A stretch of DNA of 64,000 bases. It comes from Cordilura impudica. Lineage: Eukaryota; Arthropoda; Insecta; Diptera; Scathophagidae. Made by a program: the position numbers and the translations under genes. The DNA lies in assembly GCA_963682025.1 (NCBI GenBank), contig OY821518.1, positions 236,446,152 to 236,510,151 on the forward strand. The letters run 5' to 3'. Below, piece by piece: positions 1 to 12,925 of the stretch (position 1 is its first letter; every line of letters begins with the position of its first letter). Under the pieces are notes generated by a model. That model saw only the letters and a list, made by a program, of their open reading frames with translations. It had not been told where the DNA came from and ran no database searches.

Positions 1-235
1 CCTTATCTACCAGTTTATTTGTGATGCATACTTTTTATATCATTATTTTCCAACAACAAGCGTTTTCATCTTTAAATTGTTGACTTATAATCATCAAGAC
101 TCACGATGTTTTTTTAGATGGTGGACATCAAATAAAGTTGCTAATTATTCGGGATTTAACTTTGGCTGATTAAAAATACCCAAAACTTATTATTGATCGA
201 TCAAGCGAATAAGTTTTAAAAATTTCCCGATTAAT

Positions 236-271
<36 letters not shown>

Positions 272-1490
272 GGACCGATCTTGATGAAATTTTCGAGGAA
301 TATTCAGAAATCTGATTTTTTATTTTTGGTCTGTGGACAGAGGGGCGTGGCAAAATCAAATTTTAATATTGTACCATCTGCATCTGCATACATACATAAA
401 AAAGGATGGACCGATTATAATGAAATTTTCAGAAAATTTTTCCGAAGAGCCTGACGAGTGACTCTGTATATTAAAATTTAGGGCCGGCGACGCGCACTGG
501 AAAAATAAAGTTTTTTCATTTAAAAATTTAAAAAATATATATGAAAACTTTATATAAATTAGGATCATAATAAATATTTTTTAGTTTTATATAAAAAGAA
601 TTTTCAAAATATTGCAGTTAAGTTCTTTTATGTAAAAAATGCAACAAATTTTCAAACAATTAAATAAAAACTTAAAATAAATTGAGATAATATTTGATAT
701 TTTTGCTCTTTAAATTCAATCCATATAAAATTGTAGAGAAAAATTCAGAAGAGTTTTGAACTATTAAAAATAGAACTTGTTTTGATTTTATTAAATAATT
801 TTACGAAAATAAAATTTTATTAAATTTTTAGCTTTAACTCGAATCATCGCACCTAAATTTTTCATTTGCTATGGCTAAAATGAAAAAAATTGTCTATTAT
901 CGGTTGTAACCCGCACACATGAACCGAGAAGACATCAATATTATGGAAAAGGTGTTACTATCTTTTTATTATATAAATTGGTAATTTTTCAGAAATTTTT
1001 TTTCCCTTAACACATATTTGCAAATTGTTCGACTAATCCGATTAATTGACACAAATTGATCGGATTATTTGTTAAACGAAAAATACCATTTTTAAGTTTT
1101 TTTATTGATCGATTAATCATATAACTATTAACAGATTGACAAAACTAGAATTAAAACCTTATCACGGTGCATATTAAGTCTAAAAATTATTTCTTCAAAC
1201 ATTGGAAAATTTCATTATTGTTATATATTTATTATAGCGTTATTGTAGCGTTTCAAAAGGTTTTTTTTTTTGTAACTCTTAAAGCAGCATATGAATTCTT
1301 ATAACTCAGAAGACTTTTGAAAATTTTTTCTCTGATGTTTATTTTCACAAAACCAGATAAATTACTTCTAAAGCGCACCAGCCCACTAACAAAAATAATC
1401 CACGGCAATAAATTATTAGTTCAAGGGGCACGTCTTTGACCTTATAGTAGAAATTAAACATTTGAAAAGTTTTAAGCCCTAGAAAATGGC
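1..1490. other. AT-rich region without recognisable gene
   Basis: No coding pattern stands out on either strand; the longest frame here (70 residues, minus strand) is low-complexity and without a recognisable motif. A short segment around 275-480 contains phrases such as 'ggaccgat..tgaaattttc' and 'ggggcgtgg' that recall the 5' flanks of the Helitron-like elements elsewhere in the window, so it may be an old transposon relic. Otherwise I see only AT-rich sequence. Confidence 0.5.
238..268. repeat. (TA)n microsatellite
   Basis: Uninterrupted alternating TA run of about 30 bases. Confidence 0.9.
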
Positions 1491-1497
1491 AGTATTT

Positions 1498-2281
1498 GGG
1501 AGTACTATTTAATAAAAAGGTATCTTTTTAATACAATTCACTTCTTTTAATAAAATGTTCTTTTTATTTAAATAAAAGATACGTTTTTAATAAAAAATAC
1601 TTTTTTAATAAAAGATACTTTTTTAATAAAAGGTACTTTTTTAATAAAATGTACTTTTTTAATAAAAGGTACTTCTTTAATAAAAGGTACTTGTTTATTA
1701 AAAAGTACTTTTTTATTAAAAGGTACTTTTTATTAAAAGGTACTTTTTTATTAAAAGTTACTTTTTTACTAACTTATACTTTTTTATTATAAGGTACTTT
1801 TTTTAAAATGTACTTTTTTTATTAAAAGGTACTTTTTATTAAAAGGTACTTTTTTATTAAAAGGTACTTTTTTTATTAAATTATACTTTTTTATTATAAG
1901 GTACTTTTTTTAAAATGTACTTTTTTATTAAAAGGTACTTTTTATTAGAAGGTACTTTTATATTCAAAGGTACTTTTTTAAAAGTACTTTTTTATTAAAA
2001 GGTACTTTTCTTATTGAAAGGTAATTCTTTATTAAAAGGTACTTCTTTATTAATAGGTACTTTTTTATTAAAAGGTACTTAATATTAAAAGAAGCTTCTT
2101 TAATAAAGGGTACTTTTTTGGAAAAGTTACTTTTTAATAAAAGGTACTATTTAATAAAAGGCAATTTTTTTATAAGAGGTACTCTTATAATAAAAGGTAC
2201 TTTTTTAAAAAAAAAAGGTACTTTTTTAATAAAACTAACGTTTTAAATAAGAGGCAAAATAACTTTTTAATAAAAAGTATT
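1498..2281. repeat. GTAC-core minisatellite, array 1
   Basis: About forty degenerate copies of a 17-18 bp unit with consensus close to AAAAGGTACTTTTTTATT. The core AAAAGGTACTTTT is nearly its own reverse complement. Unit length and sequence drift through the array. It ends where the 3' terminus of the HINE at 2282 begins and resumes on the far side of that element, so the HINE appears to have been inserted into the array. Confidence 0.85.
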
Positions 2282-5200
2282 TTTATACCCTCCACTCCAG
2301 TGTGCAAAGGGTATATATAAGTTTGTCATTCCGTTTGTAATAATTAGAAAAAAAATTTTGGACCCCATAAAATATATATTTTGTAATCCTTATAACAACC
2401 GGAGTTGATATAGCGATGTCCGTCTGTCCGTCTGTGGAAATCACGATGACGGCATCAATAGGGCAGCTAGGGTGCTCTTTGACATAAAAAATGATTCATT
2501 AACATCCTGAGAAATTTGCTGTTTAAAATCGTCCAAATCGGTCGATTAGGGCCCGAGATTTCAATAAAGAACTAAAAAAAGTCTTGAAAAATATAATTTT
2601 CTATGTCGTTCTTGTCACGATCAGGCCCCAATAGGATAGATAAGGTGATCATTTTTAGTGAGAATGATTCAACAAATTAATGGAAAGATTTCTATTTCAA
2701 AAATCATTAAAATCGGTGGAACAGGTCCGGGGAAATCTCTGAAAAATTAAAAAAAAAATTAAAAATATGATGTTGTTCTTGTTGTTATTCTAAATGCTGT
2801 ATTGTTGTCATAGCTGGACTTGTTGTTTTTGTGGTCGTTGTGGTAATTATATAATAAAAACTAACCCTTTGTACATTTTTTTTTTTATCAACTTTGGTAG
2901 AAAAATTTAAAAGTTTCCATTGTCTTGGCATCGCTAAAAAAAAATTTACTAGACCATTTCTGTCATTGCCACGAGCATGCCTGCAAAGTTTCAGATCGAT
3001 TGGGTCACGGGAAAGGTGTTAAAATCGATCCAAAATTTTTTCGACAAGCAGACACTAGGAGTTAATATAAAGGGAGTAAAAATTCCGCAGCATCTTAAGC
3101 AAATAATGCTAAAATACCCAGTTGTTAATAAAAAAAAAAACAATGGCAATTTAGCAAAAAAAAATTTTATGTATTAATTTATTTAAAGAGAAAAACACAA
3201 AAATAACGTTTGATGTTGTATTTTTTGTGTGTAATATTTACATATACATACATACACATATTAAATAATACAAATAATTTACATATATTCTATATATGTA
3301 TATCCATAATAACTGCATGTTAGAAATAAATCGATATATTATTTTATTTACATAAAATTCTGCAATATTTTGTTGTGGGAAAATACATTTCTTTTGCATT
3401 AACAGAGTGTCACTTCATTTTGCTCAGCGTGACTATGCCGCAGTAGATGGCGCCACAATTTTTGTTCTAATTAGCTTTGCAATAGCTATTTCTATTTTAA
3501 CATGAATGTCAATATTTTCGACTAAATATCACACAGAACAATGTTAAGAGTATACACGGGCTGGTCTTTTATTTGATACGTTTTTTCATTATTCTTTTAC
3601 AAATATGAACATAAGTTTGGCATATTAACTTTTTGTTGTTTTTACAAAATAGAGTTACCGAGTTCATCAATGAGTTTTTTGCTTTCAAAACAGTTCTACA
3701 TAGTTATATAGAATTATTATTCTGCTTTACCCACACAATATCTGATTGCGATTACATCTAATTTTTAAAAATTGTTTATAAATACTAAAGCATTATTATT
3801 CACATAAATACAAAATTGCACTTTTTAAATTTTCCATTCAAATTTTAGAAAATATCAATTCTAAAAACTGGAATTAAAATTTCCAATTATAAATTATAAA
3901 ATATTAATTGGATTTCAGAAAATCATATCAAAACGTCGGAAATAATAATTTTAAATTTAGAAGACATCAATTGTATCAAATTCCAAAAAAAAAAACACCA
4001 AATATGTTTACATTTAAAAAATGTTTACATTTAAAAAAAATATTGGCATTCAGGAGAAATTAATAGCTTTTCAGTAACTTCTTTTAACGATTGTCGAATC
4101 GTTAAAAAAGAAAAGCAAAATTATCAGTAAAATTTTTAAACGATATTCGCTATTGTTAAAGTCAGCTGTTGTTGTTATCTAAACGACAACCATTTTTGTG
4201 TTGTTTATTCAATCGATAAAAACTTAAATTTTTAGGTTGAAATGTCGTCATACATAAATAAAAAAAAGTGAAAATATTTTGATTTAATTAAAAAAACTTT
4301 TTTATATAAATAAAAAAATTAAATAGCATATTCAATTCATTATTTCATTTTCAAATAAATAAACAGAAATATTAGTAAAAAAATAGAGATATTAAACATA
4401 AAGATAAAATCATCCTGTCAAACACTAAGTAATTTGTTTTTTTCTATTCTTCTTTGTGTTTTCGCTTATTTTAACAGAGTTGCCACTCGTTTACAATTTA
4501 AATAAATAGAAAAATAGATTTGTCGATTGTCGTTAAGATGTGTGTACTTAGTGAATCACTTAATCCTTAGTGCAAACAACAATAGCTGTCGATATATTTT
4601 GCGATTGTCGGATCGTTGAAATTTACAGAAGCGGACTACAGAAAACATTAATATAAATTCAATGAATTTTATAAAACCTCAAATGATATTTAAGAATTGC
4701 GAACATAAAAATTGTTACATAAATAAACGCAATTTGATGAGAATGTTATATATTATTTTTCACAATTTTTTTTTGGATGAATATTTGAAGTTTTTCAGAA
4801 AATAAAGATAACAAATTATTTTATAATGTTCGGAACATTTGGTTTTTTGCGTTTGGCATCCCTAATTTGATTATATATTATTATTATAAATTTATTCTCT
4901 ATGTTTTCCAAATATGGCAATATTTTAATAAAAAAATTGAGAGAGTTTTTTTTTGTTATTATTTTGTTACTCCATCCGACCTATATGGCCGCAATGAAGA
5001 AATATTTGCCCAGTTAAAAGAAACTATACAGCCATCTCCAATTAGCACGATTTAATGCATATAGCCACCCTACACAACCATTACCTTTGCAATGGAGGTT
5101 AGGGCGAGCTATTTAATTAGCAAAAACTAAATTAAACGAGAAGTTATGTCATATAACCGGAAACGCATGCATATAGGTATATAACCAAAAAGCAAACACC

Positions 5201-5367
5201 GAAATAAATCCGAAATAATAGAAAAGACGAAAACCAACCCAAAGAATTTGCTGAAATAATTTTTTGGTATTAAGTTTAACAAATTGTTTACTTTATTATC
5301 AAGACTCAAACCGAGGTGGAGGGTACCAAAGATTCGGCACAGCCGAATTTAACACTCTTACTTGTTT
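2282..5367 (-). mobile_element. HINE family A, copy 1 (~3.1 kb, non-autonomous Helentron-like)
   Basis: Read on the minus strand it starts with AACAAGTAAGAGTG and an inverted repeat TTCGGC-TGT-GCCGAA. Next comes a TACCCTCCAC subterminal motif, and the far end has a (GTCY)n tract near 2425-2445, a hairpin CCACT-GG-AGTGG and GTGGAGGGTAT. Two further copies lie at 9789-12824 and 33998-39391 in the opposite orientation. This architecture (subterminal inverted repeats, GTCY tract, 3' hairpin, no long ORF) is known for mini-me/DINE-1/HINE elements mobilised by Helentrons. It has no coding capacity of its own: a 66-residue frame near 2977-3177 recurs as fragments in the other copies only because the DNA is homologous. 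Confidence 0.75.
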
Positions 5368-5374
5368 TTTAATT

Positions 5375-5530
5375 AAAGGTTCTTATTAATAAAAGGTACT
5401 TTTATATAAAGGTGCTTTTAAATAAAAGCTACTTTTAAATAAAATGTACCTTTCAATAATACTTTTTAATGAAAGGCATTTATTACAATGCTACATCTTC
5501 TTGAAAGGAATTTCTTAATAAAAAGTAGAT
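5375..5530. repeat. GTAC-core minisatellite, continuation of array 1
   Basis: Short run of units like AATAAAAGGTACTTTTA on the far side of HINE A copy 1, matching the array that ends at 2281. This supports insertion of the HINE into a pre-existing array. Confidence 0.7.
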
Positions 5531-5863
5531 GGGTTTTCGAAATACCTGTCATTTGAACCCCATCATGAAATTTTAATATTTTGTACAATGGGATATAAGA
5601 AATGATTTTTTAGTTTTATATTTTTCATATTTCTCTTAAAATGACAAGAAAAATATTGCTTTGGAATGAAGATCCATCTAAAAGATTTATTGCTAAATAT
5701 TGCACATTTCTAGAGTTATTGAGCTTTCAACTTGGGTAATACTAAGTTTTTAATGTAAAGGTGGATAAAGTTTCCCTTAAACGAATAATTTTTTACAACG
5801 GATAAATTTAAAAGCGCCTTATCGGGTTTTGTGAAAATTACACATGAGAGAACAAACATGAAA
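5531..5863. other. AT-rich spacer, nothing recognised
   Basis: No ORF, repeat or terminus could be supported in this stretch. Confidence 0.5.
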
Positions 5864-6260
5864 TAAAGTTAAATTCGTTTATGCCGAATCTTTGATACCC
5901 TTCACTTGGATTTTATATTTACATTAAAATCTGTAGGTACTATTTATAATAAATATAAGCAAAATATTTGTGAAAGTACACAAACACACTAAATATAGAG
6001 GTGTCTTCATATTTTTTGACACATGTATTTCAATAGTAACCTGTTCAATATATTATCATAACTTTGACAAGGTTATTTTGTGAGTGAGCGTGATTTCAAC
6101 AGACAGACGGACTGACGGAAAACGCTGTATCGACTCGAGTTGTTTTGAAAGATCAATAATATATATGTATACTTAATGTATAGCAAATTCATTTTTCAAT
6201 GAGTTTTAAGCGGAATGACAAACTGCCATATACCCTCTGCACGGGGGAGTGAAAGGCATA
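5864..6260 (+). mobile_element. Diverged short HINE (A-like ends)
   Basis: Starts with a decayed A-family end (AGTTAAATTCGTTTATGCCGAATCTTTG), followed by ATACCCTTCACT. It has a GTCY-like block 'cagacagacggactgacgg' at about 6102-6120 and ends near GGAGTGAAAGGCAT. The 3' motif pairs with the 5' motif at 10 of 12 positions. The spacing is only ~390 bp, so most of the ~3 kb A-family interior is absent. Confidence 0.65.
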
Positions 6261-7050
6261 AAGCTAAAATAAATTATGTTTCATAACCTAATTTTTTCCA
6301 TCAAATCGATTTAAGCGACCCTATGCCGTCCTCCAAAACTCCTGAAAATTTTTCCAAAAAAACTTTTGGGCTATAAGAATTCATATTTTAAATTTTTTTT
6401 TAGTATTTAAAAAAAAATTATAAAAATATTATAATTAAAAATGTTTTTGTTCCAAATTCACTTATAAGACTAAAACGATTTTTATTGTTAGTACAATATT
6501 ACCCATAAGGTGGGGCCCTGTAATTTTTTCCGCCAAAAAAGTTATACCTCTACTGTATATATAGAGGAAACTCGATACACATGATTATTTAAGTTTTAAA
6601 AACCGAACAGCTTCTGGACTTTTATTGAAATGTTTATTAGCCGTAACAAATTTATATATTAATTCTAACAAATTTTTCTTTGTTTTTTTTTTCTTTACAA
6701 CCATAGTTACCAATATGAAAAAATCAAATTAAATTAATAGAAATATATAAAATTAGCTGGAGTTTCTTGTTTATTTCGTTTTGTATTTATCACGTTTATC
6801 ACGTGGTGTCAGGGAAGAAACCTCTTCTCAACATTGGAAGCAATCCAAATGGTTTTTATATGATTTTATAAAATACGGAATAGTAGATCGGGCAAAATAT
6901 ATCCCAAGCAAGTCCTGATCATCACAACCATTTTATAAAAAATATGCTTTTATTCAAGGTTTTGTCATTATATGGATGGCATGACTTATAAGTAGTAACT
7001 ATTTATTTGTAGCACACCAATTGCTTTTCAGAAAGTCATCATTTTGAAAA
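6261..7050. other. AT-rich spacer, nothing recognised
   Basis: No coding region, terminus or repeat could be supported. One short phrase near 6780-6830 (a duplicated 'tatcacg') is not interpretable. Confidence 0.5.
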
Positions 7051-7051
7051 A

Positions 7052-7832
7052 AACAAGTAAGAAAATTATAGTCGGTCTAGACCGACTATACGATACCCTA
7101 TACCATGCGTTTAGAAACCCTATCTCTTAGGCCCAACTAACTGGACATAGAAAATAAGCAAAAACCAAATTTGAGTGGGATTTTTATTAATTTTTTTGGC
7201 TGCAGATATTAAAAAGTTCATATCGGATGCTATATCTATATAGGGACTAGGTCCAAAAATGGACCGATCCTGATCATGTTTGGTAAAGTCTCTTGTATTT
7301 TGCAAAAATATATACAAACAAAATTTGAGAAGAATCAGTGCAATATTTTTGTTTTTTAATAGATTTAAGTGAAGATCGGGAAGCAGCTCTGTATGTGGTC
7401 AAAGGAATCATTTTTGGACTACTCATTAATGGATGTAATGAACGCATACAAACCCAATTTGAGTAAGATCTATATGACAATTTGGATCTTATGGCAATTT
7501 ATGTCGATTTCATATGGGTAATTTGTATGGGGGCTAGGTCCGAACATGGACCGCTTCTCACCAATTTCAATAGCGTTCATCCCATGGCCGATAGAAGCTT
7601 ATATACCAAATTTCATCAAAATATGTTCATATTTGCGACCTGCAGTTTGATTACAAACTTTACATGGACACACAGACGGACGGACGGACGGACGGACGGA
7701 CATTGTTAAATCAACTCAGAAAGTGATTCTGATTCGATCGGTATAATTAAAGATGGGTCTAGGTCAAATATTTTTGGTTCTTACAAACAGCAGCACAAAG
7801 TCATTATACCCAAACCACATAGTGGTAAAAAA
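7052..7832 (+). mobile_element. HINE family B, copy 1 (~780 bp)
   Basis: Begins AACAAGTAAGA, then the perfect palindrome TAGTCGGTCTAGACCGACTA and ATACCCTATACCA. A (GACG)n tract lies at about 7674-7700, and the element ends with hairpin ACCAC-ATA-GTGGT. The final TATAGGGTAT is missing, so the 3' end is slightly truncated. A ~75-residue frame (7482-7709) recurs in other copies, but it is a by-product of shared sequence that ends in the microsatellite, not a supported protein. Confidence 0.8.
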
Positions 7833-7914
7833 GTTTATAGTTTCTAAGAAATGTTATAAACCAAGTATAATACTTAAAAAATATGTTTTTGTATAACGTA
7901 CTATTTTTCTAAAA

Positions 7915-7964
7915 TTCAGTTAATATTTTCTGAAATACATTTGATGTTTTCTGAAATACATTTA
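7915..7964 (+). repeat. 21-bp minisatellite, left remnant
   Basis: Two units of TTTTCTGAAATACATTTGATG to the left of a fold-back element; the main array lies on its right side. Confidence 0.75.
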
Positions 7965-8371
7965 TGCCGTTTTCTTTTCTGACAAGAAATGTCGCACTTT
8001 ATTTGCACTTTTTTCGAAAAGTGTATTTTTTATACATATATTCTGAATTAAGAGCAACCTTATCTTATACATCAATAGAAAGATCTCAAAGTCAAGCCCT
8101 CGTAAATCACAAAAAATTGCAGCCATTGACTTCTTTCAGGTCATAGTGTGTGAATATTTTTCAATTATTCCCCTTTTTTGAATATTTTCACCCTATGACT
8201 TCAAAGAGGATAATAATCAATTTTTTTTGTATTTTATGAACACAGCTCTTTGAGACCTTTCGATTGATATATAAGATAAGGTTGCTCTTAATTTAGAATG
8301 TATAAAAAAATACACTTTTCGAAAAAGGTGCAAATAAAATGCGACATTTTTTGTCAGAAAAGAAAACGGCA
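7965..8371. mobile_element. Fold-back MITE (407 bp) with TTA duplication
   Basis: The two halves (about 7965-8168 and 8172-8371) are inverted copies of each other and leave almost no loop. The ends are TGCCGTTTTC and GAAAACGGCA, flanked by TTA on both sides (7962-7964 and 8372-8374). A 3-bp TWA duplication is typical of PIF/Harbinger elements, so a Harbinger-type MITE is the best guess. There is no coding capacity, and the superfamily cannot be proven from one copy. Confidence 0.65.
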
Positions 8372-8374
8372 TTA

Positions 8375-8895
8375 ATGTTTTCTGAAATACATTTGATACT
8401 TTATGAAATTCAATTGATGTTTTCTGAAATACTATTGATACTTTCTGAAATACATTTGATACTTTCTGAAATACATTTGATGTTTTCTGAAATATATTAG
8501 ATGTTTTTTGAAATAGATTTGACACTTTCTGAAGTTCAATTGATGTTTTCTAAATTACATTTGATAATTTCTTAAATTCAATTGATGTTTTCTGAAATAC
8601 AATTGATGTTTTCTGAAATACATTTGATGTTTTCTGAAATACATTTGATGTTTTCTGAAATACAATTGATGTTTTCTGAAATACATTTGATGTTTTCTGA
8701 CATACATTTGATACTTTCCGAAATACATTTGATGTTTTCTGAAACACGAATGATACTTTCTGAAATATATTTGATAATTTCTGAATTACATTTGATGTTT
8801 TCTGAAATACATTTGATATTTTCTAAAAATCACTTTATGTCTTTTGAAATTCAATTGATGTTTCCTGAAATTGATGCTACCTGAAATACAATTGG
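8375..8895 (+). repeat. 21-bp minisatellite, main array
   Basis: About 24 degenerate units of GATGTTTTCTGAAATACATTT. Because the unit is exactly seven codons, open frames run through it on both strands and give heptapeptide repeats (MFSEIHL on plus, SNVFQKT on minus). These are mechanical consequences of the period, not evidence of genes. Confidence 0.85.
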
Positions 8896-9659
8896 AAAAG
8901 ATATAGTAGAGTGCATTAATTTCATCGAAATCTATTTGTTTTCGGTACTAGACTCTTTTTAATGAAACGCTACGAAATCGAAATCGGCTTTATATGGTTA
9001 GGGAAAGTATTCGCAAACAGAGTAGAATTTATGGGATGTTGTCAACATCAACAGTTTTATGTCGCATATTAAAGTTCTGTCAATAAGCTTCACAGCAAGC
9101 TACAAATTATTAAAATATTTTAATTAATGAATTAATGGCGATACATGCTGGTATAAAGAAAAAACATTAAAATATTTGCAACCTGTGCGAATCTTTTATT
9201 GTTAGAGTAAAAGATTTCTAAGAACGCACTAAAATAAAACTACGCAATTAACTTTTATAATTCTACTCTCAGCGATTTCAATTCTTGTAAGCGACTGTTT
9301 TTTGTACGTACGTACGTACGTACATAGTTGACCTTAACATCTGGCCATAATTGTTTCACATGTTTTTTTTTTTAATAAAAGGTCCGCGTTTTTGATTTTA
9401 AATGGTTTGATATGGTTTAGAGAAACACACAGCAGTAAAATATTTTTTTTTAATTTTATTTTTAATTTATATTTTAATATTACCTTCTATTTGAAATCAC
9501 ATCAGTAATTTTCCAGTTAAATGTTTTTTTTTTATTTTATTTTTATTTTTTTATCAAGGCAGTATTTTATTTTAAGTCCCATCAGAAAATTTTTTATTGG
9601 ACTACCCCTCAGGGGCTTCTTAATGTCCTTAACCGAATTTTCATTAGTAATTTTTTTTA
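8896..9659. other. Unannotated AT-rich region
   Basis: No gene recognised. It contains an (ACGT)n microsatellite at 9304-9324 and long T-rich tracts from 9361 onward. Confidence 0.5.
9304..9324. repeat. (GTAC)n microsatellite
   Basis: Five uninterrupted copies of the palindromic tetranucleotide. Confidence 0.9.
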
Positions 9660-9788
9660 TCGAAACCGTTTTTTATTTAAAAAAAATACTCTTTTATTAA
9701 AAAAGTACTCTTTTGTTAAAACAGTGCTCTTTTATTAAAAAGTACCCTTTTTTTAAAAAAGACCCTTGTTTTAAAAGAACGCATTTTT
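9660..9788. repeat. GTAC-core minisatellite, array 2 (left part)
   Basis: Units like TTATTAAAAAAGTACTCTTT and TTTAAAAAAGACCCTTG directly in front of HINE A copy 2. The array resumes after that element at 12825-12925 with AAAAAGTACCCTTTTT units. Confidence 0.7.
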
Positions 9789-12700
9789 AACAAGTAAGAG
9801 TGTTAAATTCGGCTGTGCCGAATCTTTGATACCCTCCACCTCGGTTTGAGTATTGATAATAAATGTAAACAAAATATTGGAAAAATATGCATGCGTTTCC
9901 GGTTATATGACATAACTTCTCGTTTAATTTAGTTTTTGCTAATTAAATAGCTCGCCCTAACCTCCATTGCAAAGGTAATGGTTGTGTAGGGTGGCTACAT
10001 GCATTTAATCGTGCTAATTGGAGATGGCTATATAGTTTCTTTTAACTGGCCAAATATTTCTTCATTGCGGCCATATAGGTCGGATGGAGTAACAAAATAA
10101 TAACCAAAAAAAAGCTCTCTCAACTTTTTTATTGCCATATTTGGAAAACATAGAGAATAAATTTATAATAATAAATATTCAAATTAGGGATGCCAAACGC
10201 AAAAAAACCAAATGTCCCAAACATTTTAAATAAAATAATTTGTTCTCTTTATTTTCTAAAAAACTTCAAATATTCATCCAAAAAAAAAATTGTGAAAAAT
10301 AATATATGTATAAATAACATTCTCATCAAATTGCGTTTATTTATGTAACAATTTTTATGTTCGCAATTCTTAAATATCATTTGAGGTTTTCTAAAATTCA
10401 TTGAATTTAAATTAATGTTTTCTGTAGTGCGAATTCAACGATCCGACAGAATTTCAACGATCCGACAATCGCAAAATATATCGACAGCTATTGTTGTTTG
10501 CACTGAGGATTAAGTGATTCACTAAGTACACACATCTTAACGACAGTCGACAAATCTATTTTTCTATTTATTTAAATTGTAAACGAGTGGCATCTCTGTT
10601 AAAATAAGCGAAAAACACAAAGAAGAATAGAAAAAAACAAATTACTTCGTGTTTGACAGGATGATTTTATGTTTATGTTTAATATCTTTATTTTTTTACT
10701 AATATTTCTGTGTATTTATTTGAAAATGAAATAATGAATTGAATATGCTATTTAATTTTTTTATTTATATAAAAAAGTTTTTAATAGAAAAAAAATATTT
10801 TCACCTTTTTATGATTTTTATTTATGTATGACGACATTTCAACCCAAAAATTTAAGTTTTTATCGATTGAATAAACAACACAAAAATGGTTGTCGTTTAG
10901 ATAACAACAACAGCTGACTTTAACAATAGCGAATATCGTTTAAAAATTTTACTGATAATTTTACTTTTCTTTTTTAACGATTCGACTATCGTTAAAAGAA
11001 GTTACTGAAAAGCTATTAATTTCTCTTGAATGCCAATATTTTTTTTTAATGTAAACATTTTTTAAATGTAAACACAGGTATTTGGTGTTTTTTTTTTTTT
11101 TTTTGGAATTTCAATTTGTGTTTAACGAATAAAATTTATATATTAAAGATGCAATTGATGTCTTGTAAATTTAAAATTATTATTTCCGACGTTTTGCTAT
11201 GATTTTCTGAAATTCAGTTAATATTTTCTAATTAATAATTGGAAATTTTAATTCCAGTTTTTAGAATTGATATTTTCTTAAATTTGAATGGAAAATTTAA
11301 AAAGTGCAATTTTGTATTTATGTGAATAATAATGCTTTAGTAATTATAAACAATTTTTAAAAATTAGATGTAATCGCAATCAGATATTGTGTACGTAAAG
11401 CAGAATAATAATTCTATATAACTATGTAGAACTGTTTTGAAAGCAAAAAACTCATTGATGAACTCGGTAACTCTATTTTGTAATAACAACAAAAAGTTAA
11501 TATGCCAAACTTATGTTCATATTTGTAAAAGAATAATGAAAAAACATTGTTCTGTATGATATCTAGTCGAAAATATTGACATTCATGTTAAAATAGAAAT
11601 AACTATTGCAAGGCTAATTAAAACAAACAAAAATTGTGGCGCCATCTACTGTGGCATAGTCACGCTGAGAAAAATGAAGTGACACTCTGTTAATGCAAAC
11701 GAAATGTATTTTCCCCACAAAAAAATATTGCAGAATTTTATGTAAATAAAATAACATACCGACTTATTTCCAACATGCAGTTGTTATGGATATACATATA
11801 CAGAATATATGTAAATTATTTGTATTATTTAATATGTGTATGTATGTATATGTAAATATTATACACAAAAAATACAACATCAAACGTTATTTTTGTGTTT
11901 TTCTCTTTAAATAAATTAATACATAAAAATTTTTTTTGCTAAATTTACATTGTTTTTTTATTAACAACTGGGTATTTTAGCAATATTTGCTTTAGATGCT
12001 GGGGAATTTTTACTCCCTTTATATTAACTCGTTGTGTCTGCTTGTCGAAAAAATTTTGGATCGATTTTCACCCCTTTCCCGTGACCCGATCGATCTGAAA
12101 CTTTGCGTGCAGGCTCGTGACAATGACAGAAATGATCTAGTAAATTTTTTTAGTGATGCCAAAACAATGGAAACTTTTAAATTTTTCTACCAGAGTTGAT
12201 AAAAAAAACGTACAAGGGGTTAGTTTTTATTTTATTATTACCACAACGACCACAAAAACAAAAAGTCCAGCTATGACAACAATATAACATTTAGAATAAC
12301 AACAAGAACACTATAGAAACATCATATTTTTCATTTTTTTTTTTTAATTTTTCAGAGATTTCCCTGGACCTGTTCCACCGATTTTAATGATTTTTGAAAC
12401 AGAAACCTTCCCATGAATTTGTAGAATCATTCTCGTTAAAAATGATCACCTTAGCTATCATATTGAGGGCGTGATCGTGACAAGAACAACATAGAAAATT
12501 ATATTTTTTCAAGACTTTTTTTAGTTCTTCATTCAAATCTCGGGCCCTAATCGACCGATTTGGACGATTTTAAATTGCAAACTTTTCACGATGTTAATGA
12601 ACCATTTTTAATGTCAGCGAGCACCCTAGCTGCCTGATTGATGTCGCCATCGTGATTTCCACAGACGGACAGACGGACAGACGGACATCGCTATATCAAC

Positions 12701-12824
12701 TCCGGTTGTTATAAGGATCACAAATATATATATTTTATGGGGTCCAAAATTTTTTTCTAATTATTACAAACGGAATGACAAACTTATATATACCCTCTGA
12801 CCACTGGAGTGGAGGGTATAAAAA
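9789..12824 (+). mobile_element. HINE family A, copy 2 (~3.0 kb)
   Basis: The clearest uninterrupted plus-strand copy. It has AACAAGTAAGAGTG, the inverted repeat TTCGGC-TGT-GCCGAA, ATACCCTCCAC, a ~2.8 kb AT-rich interior, a GTCY-type tract (complement) at 12660-12690, hairpin CCACT-GG-AGTGG and GTGGAGGGTAT. The two 11-bp subterminal motifs are exact inverted repeats. The uninterrupted segment around 11800-11820 is the empty site for the Helitron inserted in copy 3. No coding region is supported; the 67-residue frame at 11996-12199 is the antisense of a frame in copy 1. Confidence 0.8.
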
Positions 12825-12925
12825 GCACCCTTTTTTAAAAAGTACCCTTTTTAAAACGTACCCATTTTATAAAAAAGTACCCTTTTTTAAAGAGTACCCT
12901 TTTTAAAAAATTACTCTTTTTTTAA
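12825..12925. repeat. GTAC-core minisatellite, array 2 (right part)
   Basis: Four to five units of approximately AAAAAGTACCCTTTTTT, continuing array 2 after the inserted HINE. Confidence 0.7.

Noticed and set aside
2977..3177. Short ORF recurring at 11996-12199 (antisense) and 38511-38720
   Set aside because: It follows the three family A HINE copies and is disrupted differently in each; no coding constraint is visible.
7482..7709. Conserved ~75-residue frame (L-D-L-M-A-I-Y-V-D-F..) found in several B elements
   Set aside because: It appears wherever the B sequence is preserved, ends in the GTCC/GACG microsatellite, is broken in other copies, and matches no family I know. Homology of a non-coding repeat explains it.
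8217..8884. Heptapeptide-repeat proteins on both strands
   Set aside because: The 21-bp unit is divisible by three, so frames remain open by arithmetic; the sequence is a minisatellite.
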